A stretch of 64,000 nt of DNA from CAVSRC01 sp963732845 (GTDB taxonomy: Bacteria; Pseudomonadota; Alphaproteobacteria; Rhizobiales; Kaistiaceae), in contig CAVTBE010000016.1 of the NCBI GenBank assembly GCA_963732845.1, forward strand, positions 62,001-126,000, read 5' to 3'. The translations under genes and the position numbers were made by a program. A model generated the notes under the pieces. That model saw nothing but the letters and a program-made list of their open reading frames with translations, did not search any database and had not been told where the DNA came from. Below are positions 1 through 8,397 of the stretch, in pieces (position 1 is the stretch's first letter; every line of letters begins with the position of its first letter).

Positions 1-1
1 C

Positions 2-772
2 CTGGGGCTGATGGAGCATCTGGCGGGCAAGGGAATCACCTGCCCGACGCCGGTGCGCGACCGCGCCGGGGTGGCGCTCAAGCAGCTTGCCGGCCGCCCG
101 GCGGCGATGGTCACCTTTCTTTCCGGCATGTGGGTGCGGCGGCCGCGGACCGAGCACTGTGCCGCGGTCGGCGGGGCGCTGGCCCGGCTGCACCTCGCCG
201 GCCTCGATTTCAACATCCACCGCAAGAATGCGCTCACCGTCGATGGCTGGCGGCCACTCTACGAGCAGTGCGGCGGGCGCGCCGACACGGTGGCGCGGGG
301 CCTGGCCGCGGCGATCGAGGGCGAGCTGGAGGCGGCCGAGCGGGCCTGGCCCACCGACCTGCCGCAGGGCGTCATCCATGCCGACCTGTTTCCCGACAAT
401 GTCTTCTTCCTCGGCAACAGGCTGTCGGGCCTCATCGACTTCTATTTCGCCTGCAACGACATGCTGGCCTATGACGTGGCGGTGTGCCTCAACGCCTGGT
501 GCTTCGAACCCGACGGCTCGCTCAACGTCACCAAGGCGCGGGCGCTGCTCACCGGCTACACCGCGGTGCGCCCGCTGAGCGAGGCCGAGGTCGACGCCCT
601 GCCGATGCTCGCCCGCGGTTCGGCGCTGCGCTTCCTGCTGACGCGTCTCTACGACTGGCTGACGGTGCCGGAGGGCGCGCTGGTGGTACCCAAGGACCCG
701 CTCGAATATTACCGCAAGCTGCGCTTCCACCGTGGCGTCAGCGACGCCTCCGCCTACGGGCTCAGCCGGTGA
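2..772 (+). CDS. thrB: Homoserine kinase (5' end beyond window)
   Basis: Phosphorylates L-homoserine with ATP in threonine biosynthesis, in the cytoplasm. The protein is of the APH-like (type II) kinase fold, not the GHMP fold. The frame is open from base 2, so the true start lies upstream; type II enzymes are about 320 residues and roughly 65 N-terminal residues seem to be missing. The catalytic loop HADLFPDNVFF and the metal-binding IDFYFA segment are both visible in the second half. The stop codon overlaps the GTG start of rnhA, so the two are probably co-translated. The thrB-rnhA pairing is common in alphaproteobacteria, usually with ispH upstream, which would lie outside this window. Confidence 0.93.
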   Translation: MGLMEHLAGKGITCPTPVRDRAGVALKQLAGRPAAMVTFLSGMWVRRPRTEHCAAVGGALARLHLAGLDFNIHRKNALTVDGWRPLYEQCGGRADTVARGLAAAIEGELEAAERAWPTDLPQGVIHADLFPDNVFFLGNRLSGLIDFYFACNDMLAYDVAVCLNAWCFEPDGSLNVTKARALLTGYTAVRPLSEAEVDALPMLARGSALRFLLTRLYDWLTVPEGALVVPKDPLEYYRKLRFHRGVSDASAYGLSR

Positions 773-1251
773 CGGACAAGCGCGTCAGCATCTGGAGCGA
801 CGGCGCCTGCTCGGGCAATCCCGGTCCCGGCGGCTGGGGGGCGGTGCTCGTGTGGAACGGGCACGAGAAGGAGCTGAAGGGCGGTGAAAAGGAAACCACC
901 AACAACCGCATGGAGCTGACCGCGGCGATCGAGGCTCTGGCCGCGCTCAGGAAACCGAGCACCGTCGATTTCTACACGGACTCGCAATATCTGCGCGGCG
1001 GGGTCACCGGCTGGATCGCCAACTGGCAGAAGAACGGCTGGAAGACTGCCGACCGCAAGCCGGTGAAGAATGTCGACCTGTGGCAGAAGCTCGAGGAACT
1101 CCGCCACAGGCACGACGTCGCCTGGCACTGGGTCAAGGGCCACGCCGGAAGCGAAGGCAACGAGCGCGCCGACGAGCTGGCGCGCGCGGGCATGGCTCCG
1201 TTCAAGCCAAAGAAAAAGAAGAAGCCGGCTAGCCCGACAGGCGTACCGTAG
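769..1251 (+). CDS. rnhA: Ribonuclease HI
   Basis: Cleaves the RNA strand of RNA-DNA hybrids. The 160-residue protein has all expected active-site residues: D11 in the first strand (SDGACSGNPG), E49 in NNRMEL, D71 in YTDSQ, H125 in KGHAG and D135 in NERADELA. The start is the GTG at 769, which overlaps the thrB stop; the open frame extends further upstream but only as a shadow of thrB. The C-terminus ends in a lysine-rich tail (PKKKKKP), a common extension. Probably one transcript with thrB. Confidence 0.95.
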   Translation: MTDKRVSIWSDGACSGNPGPGGWGAVLVWNGHEKELKGGEKETTNNRMELTAAIEALAALRKPSTVDFYTDSQYLRGGVTGWIANWQKNGWKTADRKPVKNVDLWQKLEELRHRHDVAWHWVKGHAGSEGNERADELARAGMAPFKPKKKKKPASPTGVP

Positions 1252-1436
1252 ACGGGAGCGAGCCGGGAACGCCCCGCAGTCGAGATTTCTCGCATGCGGC
1301 ACCTCCTCGGCCGCGAGACGCGCCGCCGCGCTGCAGCATGTCTCCGGACGTGCGAGTTGACCGCCGCTTGTTGCGGCGTCCACATTGCCGCACACTCCGC
1401 CAGCCGAGGCGCCGCTTCGTGACGCCAGGGACGTTC

Positions 1437-3185
1437 ATGGACCGCCGCCTGACCACCATCCTCATCGCAGATGTTGTCGGCTTCAGCCGTCAGATGGCTG
1501 CTGATGAAGAAGGCGTCGTCACGCGCCTGAGGGCGCTGCGCGCCGAAGTCATCGACCCAAGAATCGCGACCGCCGGCGGCCGCCTGATCAAGACCATGGG
1601 CGACGGATTCCTGATCGAGTTTCCTTCGGCTGTTGCTGCAGTTCGTGCAGCGCTCGCCATTCAGACCGATATGCGCGAGCGTGGCGCGGGAGACTCGGAA
1701 GACCGTCGGCTGCGCCTGCGCATGGGCATCAATGTCGGCGACATCGTCATCGACGGTGATGACATCCTCGGCGACGGCGTCAACATTGCCGCACGGCTGG
1801 AACCGCTTGCGCCGGCCGGTGGCGCATGCATCTCGCGCGCCGTCTATGAGCAGGTGCGCGGCAAGGTCGATGTGGCGCTGACAGCCATGGGGGCACAACG
1901 GCTAAAGAACATCCCCGAACCGGTGGACACCTGGCAATTCCAGGTGGACGACGCGGCGAGCGCAACGGCGCTTCCCGCGGCCGATCCCGGCGCGAGCCGG
2001 CCAGCGACGGCGGAAAGACCCTCGGTTGCCGTTCTGCCGTTCGACAATATGAGCGCCGACCCCGAGCAGGACTACTTCGCCGACGGCATCACCGAAGACA
2101 TCATCACCGAGCTGTCGCGATTGCCGTCGCTTCTCGTCATCGCCCGCAACTCGACCTTCACCTACAAGGGCAAGGCAACCAAAGTGCAGGATGTCTGCCG
2201 CGACCTGCAGGTGCGCTACGTTGTGGAAGGCAGCGTTCGCAAGGCAGGACAGCGGATTCGGGTGACGGCGCAGCTCATCGACGGCAGCTCGGGCGGTCAT
2301 GTCTGGGCCGAACGATACGATCGCGACCTTGCCGACATATTCGCCGTGCAGGACGACGTAACGGAGCAGATCGTACGCGCCCTCGCGGTGGAACTGACCG
2401 ATGTCGAACGCGGCCCGCCATTGCGTGGCAAGCCGGAAGACCTCGAAGCTTATGACTGCGTGTTGCGTGCGCGCGAACAGTACCGTCTGTTCACCAGGGA
2501 GGGAAACGAGGCCGCGCGGCAGCTCTACGAGAGGGCGATGACGCTCGCCCCGGACTATGCCGAGGGCTATGCGGGGGCGGCGGAGACTCATGTGCAGGAT
2601 TGGATTTCCGGTACTGCCGACAGGCTCGACAAGGCCTACGCGCTGGCGCAGACGGCCAAACGGCTCAATCCCTCCCTGCCGCTGGTCTATGAGGCGCTCA
2701 GCACGGTTCATCAGTTCAGTCGGCAGCACGACGAGGCGCTTGCGGCCGCCGGACGCTGGGTCGAAGTGGAGCCGGGGGACGCGGAAGCCTATGCCAACCT
2801 TGCTGGCGTGTCGTGTTTCGGCGGCGAGCCGGAGCGGGTCGAAGGGCTAATCTTGAAGGCGATGCGCCTCAACCCGTTCTACCCCTTCTATTACCCGCTC
2901 TACGTCGGACTGGCGCAATTCATGATGCACCGCGTGGCGGATGCCGTTCAATCGATCAAGCGAAGCATCACCCGCAATCCGCACGCACTGCCGCCGTATT
3001 TCTTTCTTGCGGCCGCCTACGGACAGCTCGGCGAGGACGCTTTGGCGCGCGACGCGCTGGAGCAAGTGTGGCGGATCAATCCTGATTTCTCCATGGCCCA
3101 GGTCCGGAAGATCGCCGTGTATCGGCGCGCCGAGGATACGGAAAGGCTGCTCGAAGGCCTGCGCAAGGCGGGGCTGAACGACTGA
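1437..3185 (+). CDS. Class III adenylate/guanylate cyclase with TolB-like and TPR regions
   Basis: Predicted to make a cyclic nucleotide, most likely cAMP. The 582-residue protein starts at ATG 1437, just before the cyclase core. Residues about 5-170 form the class III cyclase domain: metal aspartates D12 (IADVVGFS) and D56 (TMGDGF), base-selecting K52, and the NIAAR segment with N116 and R120. After a Pro/Ala linker, residues about 195-320 match the TolB-like domain often attached to such cyclases (SVAVLPFDNMSADPEQ onward). The remaining about 250 residues are helical TPR-type repeats. No membrane segment is seen, so it is probably cytoplasmic. Codon use is a little less GC-biased than in thrB-rnhA. 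It may be a later insertion in a housekeeping neighbourhood. Confidence 0.9.
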   Translation: MDRRLTTILIADVVGFSRQMAADEEGVVTRLRALRAEVIDPRIATAGGRLIKTMGDGFLIEFPSAVAAVRAALAIQTDMRERGAGDSEDRRLRLRMGINVGDIVIDGDDILGDGVNIAARLEPLAPAGGACISRAVYEQVRGKVDVALTAMGAQRLKNIPEPVDTWQFQVDDAASATALPAADPGASRPATAERPSVAVLPFDNMSADPEQDYFADGITEDIITELSRLPSLLVIARNSTFTYKGKATKVQDVCRDLQVRYVVEGSVRKAGQRIRVTAQLIDGSSGGHVWAERYDRDLADIFAVQDDVTEQIVRALAVELTDVERGPPLRGKPEDLEAYDCVLRAREQYRLFTREGNEAARQLYERAMTLAPDYAEGYAGAAETHVQDWISGTADRLDKAYALAQTAKRLNPSLPLVYEALSTVHQFSRQHDEALAAAGRWVEVEPGDAEAYANLAGVSCFGGEPERVEGLILKAMRLNPFYPFYYPLYVGLAQFMMHRVADAVQSIKRSITRNPHALPPYFFLAAAYGQLGEDALARDALEQVWRINPDFSMAQVRKIAVYRRAEDTERLLEGLRKAGLND

Positions 3186-3304
3186 ATGCCGGGCACCACG
3201 TCGGTTATGCCGCCTCGTTGATATCGGTGAACGCGCGGAGCCGCGCGCGGCCAGGACGCGAAGTCCGGTTCGGGTCGCTGAGGCCGTCCCAGAACAGCGG
3301 GCAG

Positions 3305-3799
3305 TCAGGCCGAGATCTGGTTGAGCATGGTGGCGGCGCCGGTCGCCTGGACGCCCTTGGCGCCTTCGGCCTCCATGTTGAACGTCTTCACCAGGCCGTC
3401 CTCGACCAGCGCCGAGAAACGCTTGACGCGCGTGCCGAGCCCGATGGGCGAGAGGTCGACCTCAAGTCCGAGCGCCCTGGCGTAGTCGCCGTTGCCGTCG
3501 GCGACGAAATCGAGCTTGTCCTCGGCGTTCAGCGCCTCTGCCCAGGCTTGCATGACGAAGGCGTCGTTGACCGCCATCACCACGATACGGTCGATGCCAT
3601 TGTCCTTGAAGGTGGCGGCATTGGCGACGAACTGGGGGATGTGGGCGTAGTGGCAGACAGAGGTGAAGGCGCCGGGCACGCCGATGAAGATCACCTTCCG
3701 CCCCTTGAACAATTCGTCGATCGAAAGCTCCTCGATCGTCCCTTCGCTGTTCCTCACGCGGAACGACCCCGCGGGAAGGCGATCGCCCACCTTGATCAT
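3305..3799 (-). CDS. Peroxiredoxin, Prx5-like (1-Cys)
   Basis: Reduces hydrogen or organic peroxides using a reactive cysteine. The 164-residue protein has the active-site motif PGAFTSVC with T46 and the peroxidatic C49; the usual PT before Cys is SV here. No other cysteine is present, so the enzyme must be 1-Cys and depend on an external thiol such as glutathione or glutaredoxin. A good ribosome site (AGGAG, 6 bases before ATG) supports the start. It lies 63 bases after the DsbD-like gene on the same strand, and both act in thiol chemistry. Confidence 0.93.
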   Translation of the reverse strand: MIKVGDRLPAGSFRVRNSEGTIEELSIDELFKGRKVIFIGVPGAFTSVCHYAHIPQFVANAATFKDNGIDRIVVMAVNDAFVMQAWAEALNAEDKLDFVADGNGDYARALGLEVDLSPIGLGTRVKRFSALVEDGLVKTFNMEAEGAKGVQATGAATMLNQISA

Positions 3800-3862
3800 G
3801 CCCGTCTCCTGGATGAATGGCAGCTGCTGCAGGATGATCAGGAGATAATGCAGCCGCTGCCG

Positions 3863-4708
3863 CTAGTCGAGAGGCAGTTCCTGTTCGACGGCGCGGCCAC
3901 CGGCCTGCATGGTGATGCGAATCGTCGCGCCGGCGATGGGCGTCTCGGCGCCCAGGCGGCTGAACTTGAGGTCGAAGAGCGCCTTGTCGCCGTCGCGCCC
4001 GGCGAAGGCCGGGGCGTAGGGCGCCCAGTCCCCCGGTCCTTCGACCAGAACCTTGGGCTCGGCACCGTCCGGCACGGTGACGGCGATGCGGAACACCGGG
4101 CGGGCGTCGGTGCCGCCGTGGCGGGTAACGCTGTCGACCGCGAAGACACCGGGCTCCGCCGGCCCCGGCAGGCGAGCACGGGCCGTCGTCAGCACCGCTT
4201 CGGTGGCCGGATCGTTTTCGCCCGGCGGGACCGTCAGGTGCGCCACGACCTCGTCGGGAACGCAGACTTCCTCGCACACGCCGAGCCGGACCGTGAGGGC
4301 CAGCTCGACCGGCATCTTGGGGTCGGTCACGGTGGCATGGAAGGGCAGCACGACGCCGCCGACATAGACGTTGGTGACGCTGAAGCCGTCGTCGACGACC
4401 TCGGGCACCGGGAAGGACACGGCCGGCCTGGCGACATTGTGGGACGCCGAGAAATCGAATTCGGGCGCGATGCCGGCGGTACCGGGATTGCGCCAATAGG
4501 TCTTCCAGCCGGCGGGCAGGACGATCTCGATGGCGCCGTCGATGGTGCCGTCGGGATTGGCGCCGGAGGCGACCAGCCGGACCGTCGTCTTCTGGCCCTG
4601 CGCCCATACGCCGGTTGCCGCGACGGCCGGCGACGCAACCGCCAGGATGAGTGCGGCGACGGCGAGCAGAAGAGGTGTTCTTGAGGTTCGCATCATGGGG
4701 CGGAACAT
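3863..4708 (-). CDS. DsbD alpha-domain-like periplasmic protein
   Basis: A 281-residue exported protein resembling the N-terminal periplasmic domain of the thiol-disulfide interchange protein DsbD. A signal peptide covers about residues 7-31 and ends at AVAA. The pair C145 and C149 in GVCEEVCVPDE matches the redox pair of the DsbD alpha domain. The membrane and C-terminal thioredoxin domains of full DsbD are absent, so this is a stand-alone version that probably receives electrons from a separate CcdA/DsbD-type membrane protein. The start is uncertain: ATG codons at 4708, 4696 and 4693 are all in frame ahead of the signal peptide. Confidence 0.82.
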   Translation of the reverse strand: MFRPMMRTSRTPLLLAVAALILAVASPAVAATGVWAQGQKTTVRLVASGANPDGTIDGAIEIVLPAGWKTYWRNPGTAGIAPEFDFSASHNVARPAVSFPVPEVVDDGFSVTNVYVGGVVLPFHATVTDPKMPVELALTVRLGVCEEVCVPDEVVAHLTVPPGENDPATEAVLTTARARLPGPAEPGVFAVDSVTRHGGTDARPVFRIAVTVPDGAEPKVLVEGPGDWAPYAPAFAGRDGDKALFDLKFSRLGAETPIAGATIRITMQAGGRAVEQELPLD

Positions 4709-4834
4709 AGTGCCGCGTTGGTCAAGAGCCGATCAACACGGGCTGGCGCCGCCTTCATTTGTTCGTGAAGCATAAGCGCTGCGGCGACCCCGGTGCGCCT
4801 TTCCTTTTGCCCGCGAGGTGCTAGGCTTGCCCTC

Positions 4835-5446
4835 ATGGAAATGCCTCCACAATCCGTCCCGAAAGGCCGGGGCTATCTCGACGGGCAGTTCCTCATCGCC
4901 ATGCCGACGATGCAGGACAGTCGCTTTGCCCGTACGGTGGTGTTCATCTGCGCCCATTCGGCCGATGGCGCCATGGGCATAACCATCAATCAGCCGGCGC
5001 CGGAAGTGACCTTCCAGGACCTGCTGGTGCAGCTCGACATCATCCCCGACGGTCCGGAAATCCGGCTGCCGCCGCCGGCGCGGCGCATGCGCGTCCATCG
5101 CGGCGGGCCGGTGGAGACGGGCCGCGGCTTCGTGCTGCACAGCGCCGACTATTATGCCGAAAACTCGACCCTGCCGATCAGCGAGACCATCTCGTTGACG
5201 GCGACGCTCGAGATTCTGAAGGCGATCGCCACCGGCACCGGACCGGAGAACGCACTGCTGGCGCTGGGTTACGCCGGCTGGGCGCCGGGACAGCTGGAAA
5301 CCGAGATCCAGGCGAACGGATGGCTGCACTGCCCGGCGCACTCGGACGTGATCTTCGATCCGGACCTGGAAGGCAAATACGACCGCGCGCTGGCGCTGAT
5401 CGGCGTCGATGTGACGCGGCTTTCCGGCGAAGCCGGTCACGCCTGA
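4835..5446 (+). CDS. YqgE/AlgH family protein
   Basis: A 203-residue member of the YqgE/AlgH (UPF0301) family, whose biochemical role is not settled. The N-terminus (GYLDGQFLIAMPTMQDSRFARTV), the central GAMGITINQPA and the HRGGPVETGRGFVLH segment are the conserved family blocks. ATG 4835 is chosen because the family normally starts 10-20 residues before the GQFLIA block; an ATG at 4793 would add 14 unconserved residues. It lies between two reverse-strand genes and so is probably transcribed alone. Confidence 0.92.
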   Translation: MEMPPQSVPKGRGYLDGQFLIAMPTMQDSRFARTVVFICAHSADGAMGITINQPAPEVTFQDLLVQLDIIPDGPEIRLPPPARRMRVHRGGPVETGRGFVLHSADYYAENSTLPISETISLTATLEILKAIATGTGPENALLALGYAGWAPGQLETEIQANGWLHCPAHSDVIFDPDLEGKYDRALALIGVDVTRLSGEAGHA

Positions 5447-5518
5447 GCCAACGGCGGCCCGCGCCCGTCCCCCGCCCACTCCAGACAAGGACCCCGGTGA
5501 CGTCCCGCCGGGAGCCGC

Positions 5519-6307
5519 TCACGCCGAGGCCTGTTTCTCCGCGCGTCGGTCGCCGAGGCGCTTCCACATGTAGGGGACGAAGACCAGCGCCAGCCCGAGT
5601 GCCAGGCCGTACCAGGTGATGGCATAGCCAAGGTGGTTGTTGGGCAGGTCGACCACGGTCTCGCCGCCCTGCGGCAGGCCGCCGGGACGCGCCGGATCGT
5701 AGCGCTCGTCGATGATGTAGGGCGCGACCTCACCCGGCGGCAGGCCCTCGGCCGCGGCATAGAGCGCGGGATCGCGCGAGAACCACTGGTTTTTCGCGGT
5801 GTTGTCGGCGGGCATGAACCACGAGCGCCGTGCCGGCTGGCGCAGCGCGCCGGTGACGGCGGTAACGCCGGTGACCTGGCCCTCGGCGCGCGTCGCCGGA
5901 TCGGCCTTGGCCGCCGGCACGAAGCCACGGTTGACGTAGACGAACCAGCCGCCTGCGGTTTCGAGCGGCGTCATGACGAAGTAGCCGAGGCCGCCGATCG
6001 GGCCCTTCGGCTCGGTGAGCGTGTAGACGACGTGGATCTCCTGGGCGTTGTCGAAGCGGCCGGTGACCGTGACCGGCTGATAGGCGCCGGCGCCAACGTC
6101 GAGCGTCGGCCATGCCGCCGGCCCGGGCGCCGGCACCGGCTCGGCCTTCAGGCCCGCCGTCACACGGGCGATCAGCGCCACCTTCCAGTGCAGGCGCTGC
6201 ACCTGCCAGGTGCCGAGGCCGCAGAGGATGACAAGTGCAACCAGCGCGGCAATGGACTGCCACAGCAGGCCGCCACGAGAGGCGGGTTTTGCGGGAACGT
6301 GTGCCAC
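5519..6307 (-). CDS. SURF1 family cytochrome oxidase assembly protein
   Basis: Helps assemble cytochrome c oxidase, probably at haem a insertion into subunit I. The 262-residue protein has the standard SURF1 layout: a transmembrane helix at about residues 14-33, a large periplasmic domain, and a second helix near residues 235-255 (HLGYAITWYGLALGLAL). Family motifs include GTWQVQRLHWK after the first helix and YVNRGFVP mid-domain. It is the last gene of the reverse-strand cta operon, 6 bases after the DUF983 gene. Confidence 0.94.
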   Translation of the reverse strand: MAHVPAKPASRGGLLWQSIAALVALVILCGLGTWQVQRLHWKVALIARVTAGLKAEPVPAPGPAAWPTLDVGAGAYQPVTVTGRFDNAQEIHVVYTLTEPKGPIGGLGYFVMTPLETAGGWFVYVNRGFVPAAKADPATRAEGQVTGVTAVTGALRQPARRSWFMPADNTAKNQWFSRDPALYAAAEGLPPGEVAPYIIDERYDPARPGGLPQGGETVVDLPNNHLGYAITWYGLALGLALVFVPYMWKRLGDRRAEKQASA

Positions 6308-6313
6308 GCCGGC

Positions 6314-6697
6314 TCAGCCGTCGGAGAGACGGCCGAGTTCCGCCCTGTGGCGATATTGCTGGGCGATCATCAGGCCCTTCAGCGGACGCAGCAGGCCGAT
6401 CGACAGGCCGAGCACCAGCGGAACAAGGATGACAGCCATCAGCCAATAGGGCGGGTTGAAGCTGAACTCGATGTAGAGTGCCAGGCCGACGACAATGAAG
6501 CCGACGATCATCATGATGAAGACCGCCGGGCCGTCGCCGGCATCGGCGAAGTCGAACTCCAGGCCGCAGTTCTGGCAACGCGGCGCCACGGTCAGGAACC
6601 CCTCGAACAGACGCCCCTCGCCGCAGCGCGGACAGCGCCCTTGCCAGCCGACCGAAATCGGCTGCGGCGGATAAATAGCCTTGTCCTCGGTGTTCAT
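6314..6697 (-). CDS. DUF983 family membrane protein
   Basis: A 127-residue protein of unknown function that usually sits in cytochrome oxidase operons of alphaproteobacteria. Two cysteine pairs near the N-terminus (CPRCG and CQNCG) look like a zinc ribbon, followed by two transmembrane helices (about residues 55-75 and 80-100). ATG 6697 is preferred; a TTG four codons upstream is possible. Its position between ctaE and SURF1 suggests a role in oxidase assembly or metal handling; this is inferred from context. Confidence 0.9.
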   Translation of the reverse strand: MNTEDKAIYPPQPISVGWQGRCPRCGEGRLFEGFLTVAPRCQNCGLEFDFADAGDGPAVFIMMIVGFIVVGLALYIEFSFNPPYWLMAVILVPLVLGLSIGLLRPLKGLMIAQQYRHRAELGRLSDG

Positions 6698-6721
6698 CGT
6701 GGGTGGCAAAACCTCGAGCGC

Positions 6722-7561
6722 TCAGCCGTGATGGACCGGCGCACCCCAACCACCCCAGATATAGATGCAGAAGAACAGGAAAAGCCAGACCACATCGACG
6801 AAATGCCAGTACCAGGCGGCCGCCTCGAAGCCGAAATGCTGCTTCGACGTGAAGTCGCCCTTGGCCGCCCGGATGAGGCAGACGGTCAGGAAGATGGTGC
6901 CGACGATGACGTGGAAGCCGTGGAAGCCTGTGGCCATGAAGAAGGTGGCGCCGAAGATGTTGCCGGCAAACGAGAACGGCGCGTGGGCGTATTCGTAGGC
7001 CTGTACCGAGGTGAAGGTGAGGCCGAGGACGACCGTCAGGACGAGACCCCAGACGAGCCCCTTGCGGTCGTCGTGGAGGAGCGAGTGATGCGCCCAGGTG
7101 ACGGTGGTGCCCGAGGTCAACAGGATGAGGGTGTTGAGCAGCGGCAGGTGCCACGGATCGAAGACCTCGATGCCCTTGGGCGGCCAGTGGCCGCCGGTGA
7201 ACTGCGCCTTGACGATCTGGATGGCACTGTCGGCGGAGAGGCTGGAATCGAAGAAGGCCCAGAACCAGGCGACGAAGAACATCACCTCGGAGGCGATGAA
7301 CAGGATCATGCCGTAGCGCAGGCCGAGCGCGACGACGCTGGTGTGGAAGCCTTCGTGCGCCTCCTTGATGACGTCCCGCCACCAGACCAGCATGGTGTAG
7401 AGCACGCCGATCATGCCGGGCGCGGTGAGCCAGATGCTGGCGCCATGCATGAACGAGATGGTGCCGACCGCCAGGACGAAGGCCGAGATGGCACCCAGCA
7501 CCGGCCATGGGCTGGGATCGACCAGGTGATAGGGATGATGGTTCGCGTGCGCCTCAGCCAT
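6722..7561 (-). CDS. ctaE: Cytochrome c oxidase subunit III
   Basis: Subunit III of the aa3-type cytochrome c oxidase, a seven-helix inner-membrane protein without redox centres that stabilises subunit I. The 279-residue protein begins HHPYHLVDPSPWP, contains GHWPPKGIEVFDP, and ends with YWHFVDVVWLFLF, all characteristic of the family. ATG 7561 gives the usual N-terminus; the open frame upstream has no family similarity. It lies between ctaG and the DUF983 gene on one strand. Confidence 0.97.
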   Translation of the reverse strand: MAEAHANHHPYHLVDPSPWPVLGAISAFVLAVGTISFMHGASIWLTAPGMIGVLYTMLVWWRDVIKEAHEGFHTSVVALGLRYGMILFIASEVMFFVAWFWAFFDSSLSADSAIQIVKAQFTGGHWPPKGIEVFDPWHLPLLNTLILLTSGTTVTWAHHSLLHDDRKGLVWGLVLTVVLGLTFTSVQAYEYAHAPFSFAGNIFGATFFMATGFHGFHVIVGTIFLTVCLIRAAKGDFTSKQHFGFEAAAWYWHFVDVVWLFLFFCIYIWGGWGAPVHHG

Positions 7562-7612
7562 GGTTCCAGTGCTCCCAGATCGTCCCCCGCGCCTCACCGG
7601 CGACGGTGGGCG

Positions 7613-8221
7613 TCAAAGCGGGTTTCCCCCAGATGTCGTCGCCGCTGAGGCGACCGGTTTCGCCGGCTTGGTCGTTGCCGGATAGAAGCTGTACGACAGA
7701 GTGATGGTCGTGATGTTCTGCAGGTTGGGGTCGTCGGCATAGGTCGGATCGACGAAGAAACTGACCCCGAGTTCCTTCTTCTCGCCAGGCTTGAGGGTCT
7801 GGTCGGTGAAGCAGAAGCAGGCGATCTTGTTGAAATAGGCGCCGGCCTGATCGGGCGCGACGTTGAACGCGGCGGTGCCGGTCTCGGTCTTGCCGGTGCG
7901 GTTCTCGGCGAGGAAGGAGACGGTGCCGACTTCGCCGAGCTTCACCTGCACCTGGCGCTTCACCGGACGGAAGCTCCAGCCGAGATTGTTGCTGATGTTG
8001 CTGTCGAAGCGGACGGTGACGACGCGGTCGAGAACCTGCTTGGGCGCCGCCAGCGCGATGCGCGTGGTGCCGCCGTAGCCGGTGACCTGACAGAAGATGC
8101 GATAGAGCGGCACGGCGGCGAAGGACATGCCGACCATGCCGGCCACGAACACCACGCAGACCGCGGCGGTGAGGCCGAGATTGATACGCCGGCGCGGCTT
8201 CGGGTTCAGCTCGCCCGTCAT
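7613..8221 (-). CDS. ctaG: Cytochrome c oxidase assembly protein CtaG (Cox11)
   Basis: Delivers copper to the CuB site of oxidase subunit I. The 202-residue protein has one N-terminal transmembrane helix (about residues 15-37) followed by a periplasmic immunoglobulin-like domain. The copper-binding motif FNKIACFCFTDQ with the C-F-C pair is present, as is the conserved FCQVTGYGGTT after the helix. The start is ATG 8221 or a GTG at 8227; the latter would overlap the preceding stop codon as GTGA. The last 15 residues are a low-complexity Ala/Thr tail. Confidence 0.96.
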   Translation of the reverse strand: MTGELNPKPRRRINLGLTAAVCVVFVAGMVGMSFAAVPLYRIFCQVTGYGGTTRIALAAPKQVLDRVVTVRFDSNISNNLGWSFRPVKRQVQVKLGEVGTVSFLAENRTGKTETGTAAFNVAPDQAGAYFNKIACFCFTDQTLKPGEKKELGVSFFVDPTYADDPNLQNITTITLSYSFYPATTKPAKPVASAATTSGGNPL

Positions 8222-8223
8222 GA

Positions 8224-8397
8224 TCACATCGGCGGGGTGAGAGCGTTCTGACCGAGGCGGACGATGGTCAGAAGGAAGAACAGGACGACCAGGACGGCGA
8301 GCGCGATCGCCGTCGCCACCGCGCGGGTGCGGCGCCGCTTCTTTTGCGCCTCGGTCAGGCGCACACCGTCTTCGCCATCAACCGTCATGAGCGTCAT
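8224..8397 (-). CDS. Small single-helix protein of the cta operon (CoxF-like)
   Basis: A 57-residue protein between ctaB and ctaG. It has a short charged N-terminus with KKRRRTR, then one strong transmembrane helix (about residues 26-47) and a short tail. ATG 8397 overlaps the ctaB stop as ATGA, and its own stop touches the ctaG start, so it is translationally coupled on both sides. Small proteins of this layout at this position are usually called CoxF in alphaproteobacteria. The function is unknown; assembly or subunit roles are inferences. Confidence 0.85.
   Translation of the reverse strand: MTLMTVDGEDGVRLTEAQKKRRRTRAVATAIALAVLVVLFFLLTIVRLGQNALTPPM

Noticed and set aside
3218..4684. Long open frame opposite the peroxiredoxin and DsbD-like genes
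   Set aside because: It is rich in Arg, Gly, Asp and Val as expected for the antisense of GC-rich genes, and has no recognisable domain. Similar long antisense frames occur at 5633-7648, 9292-11154 and 25020-27392.
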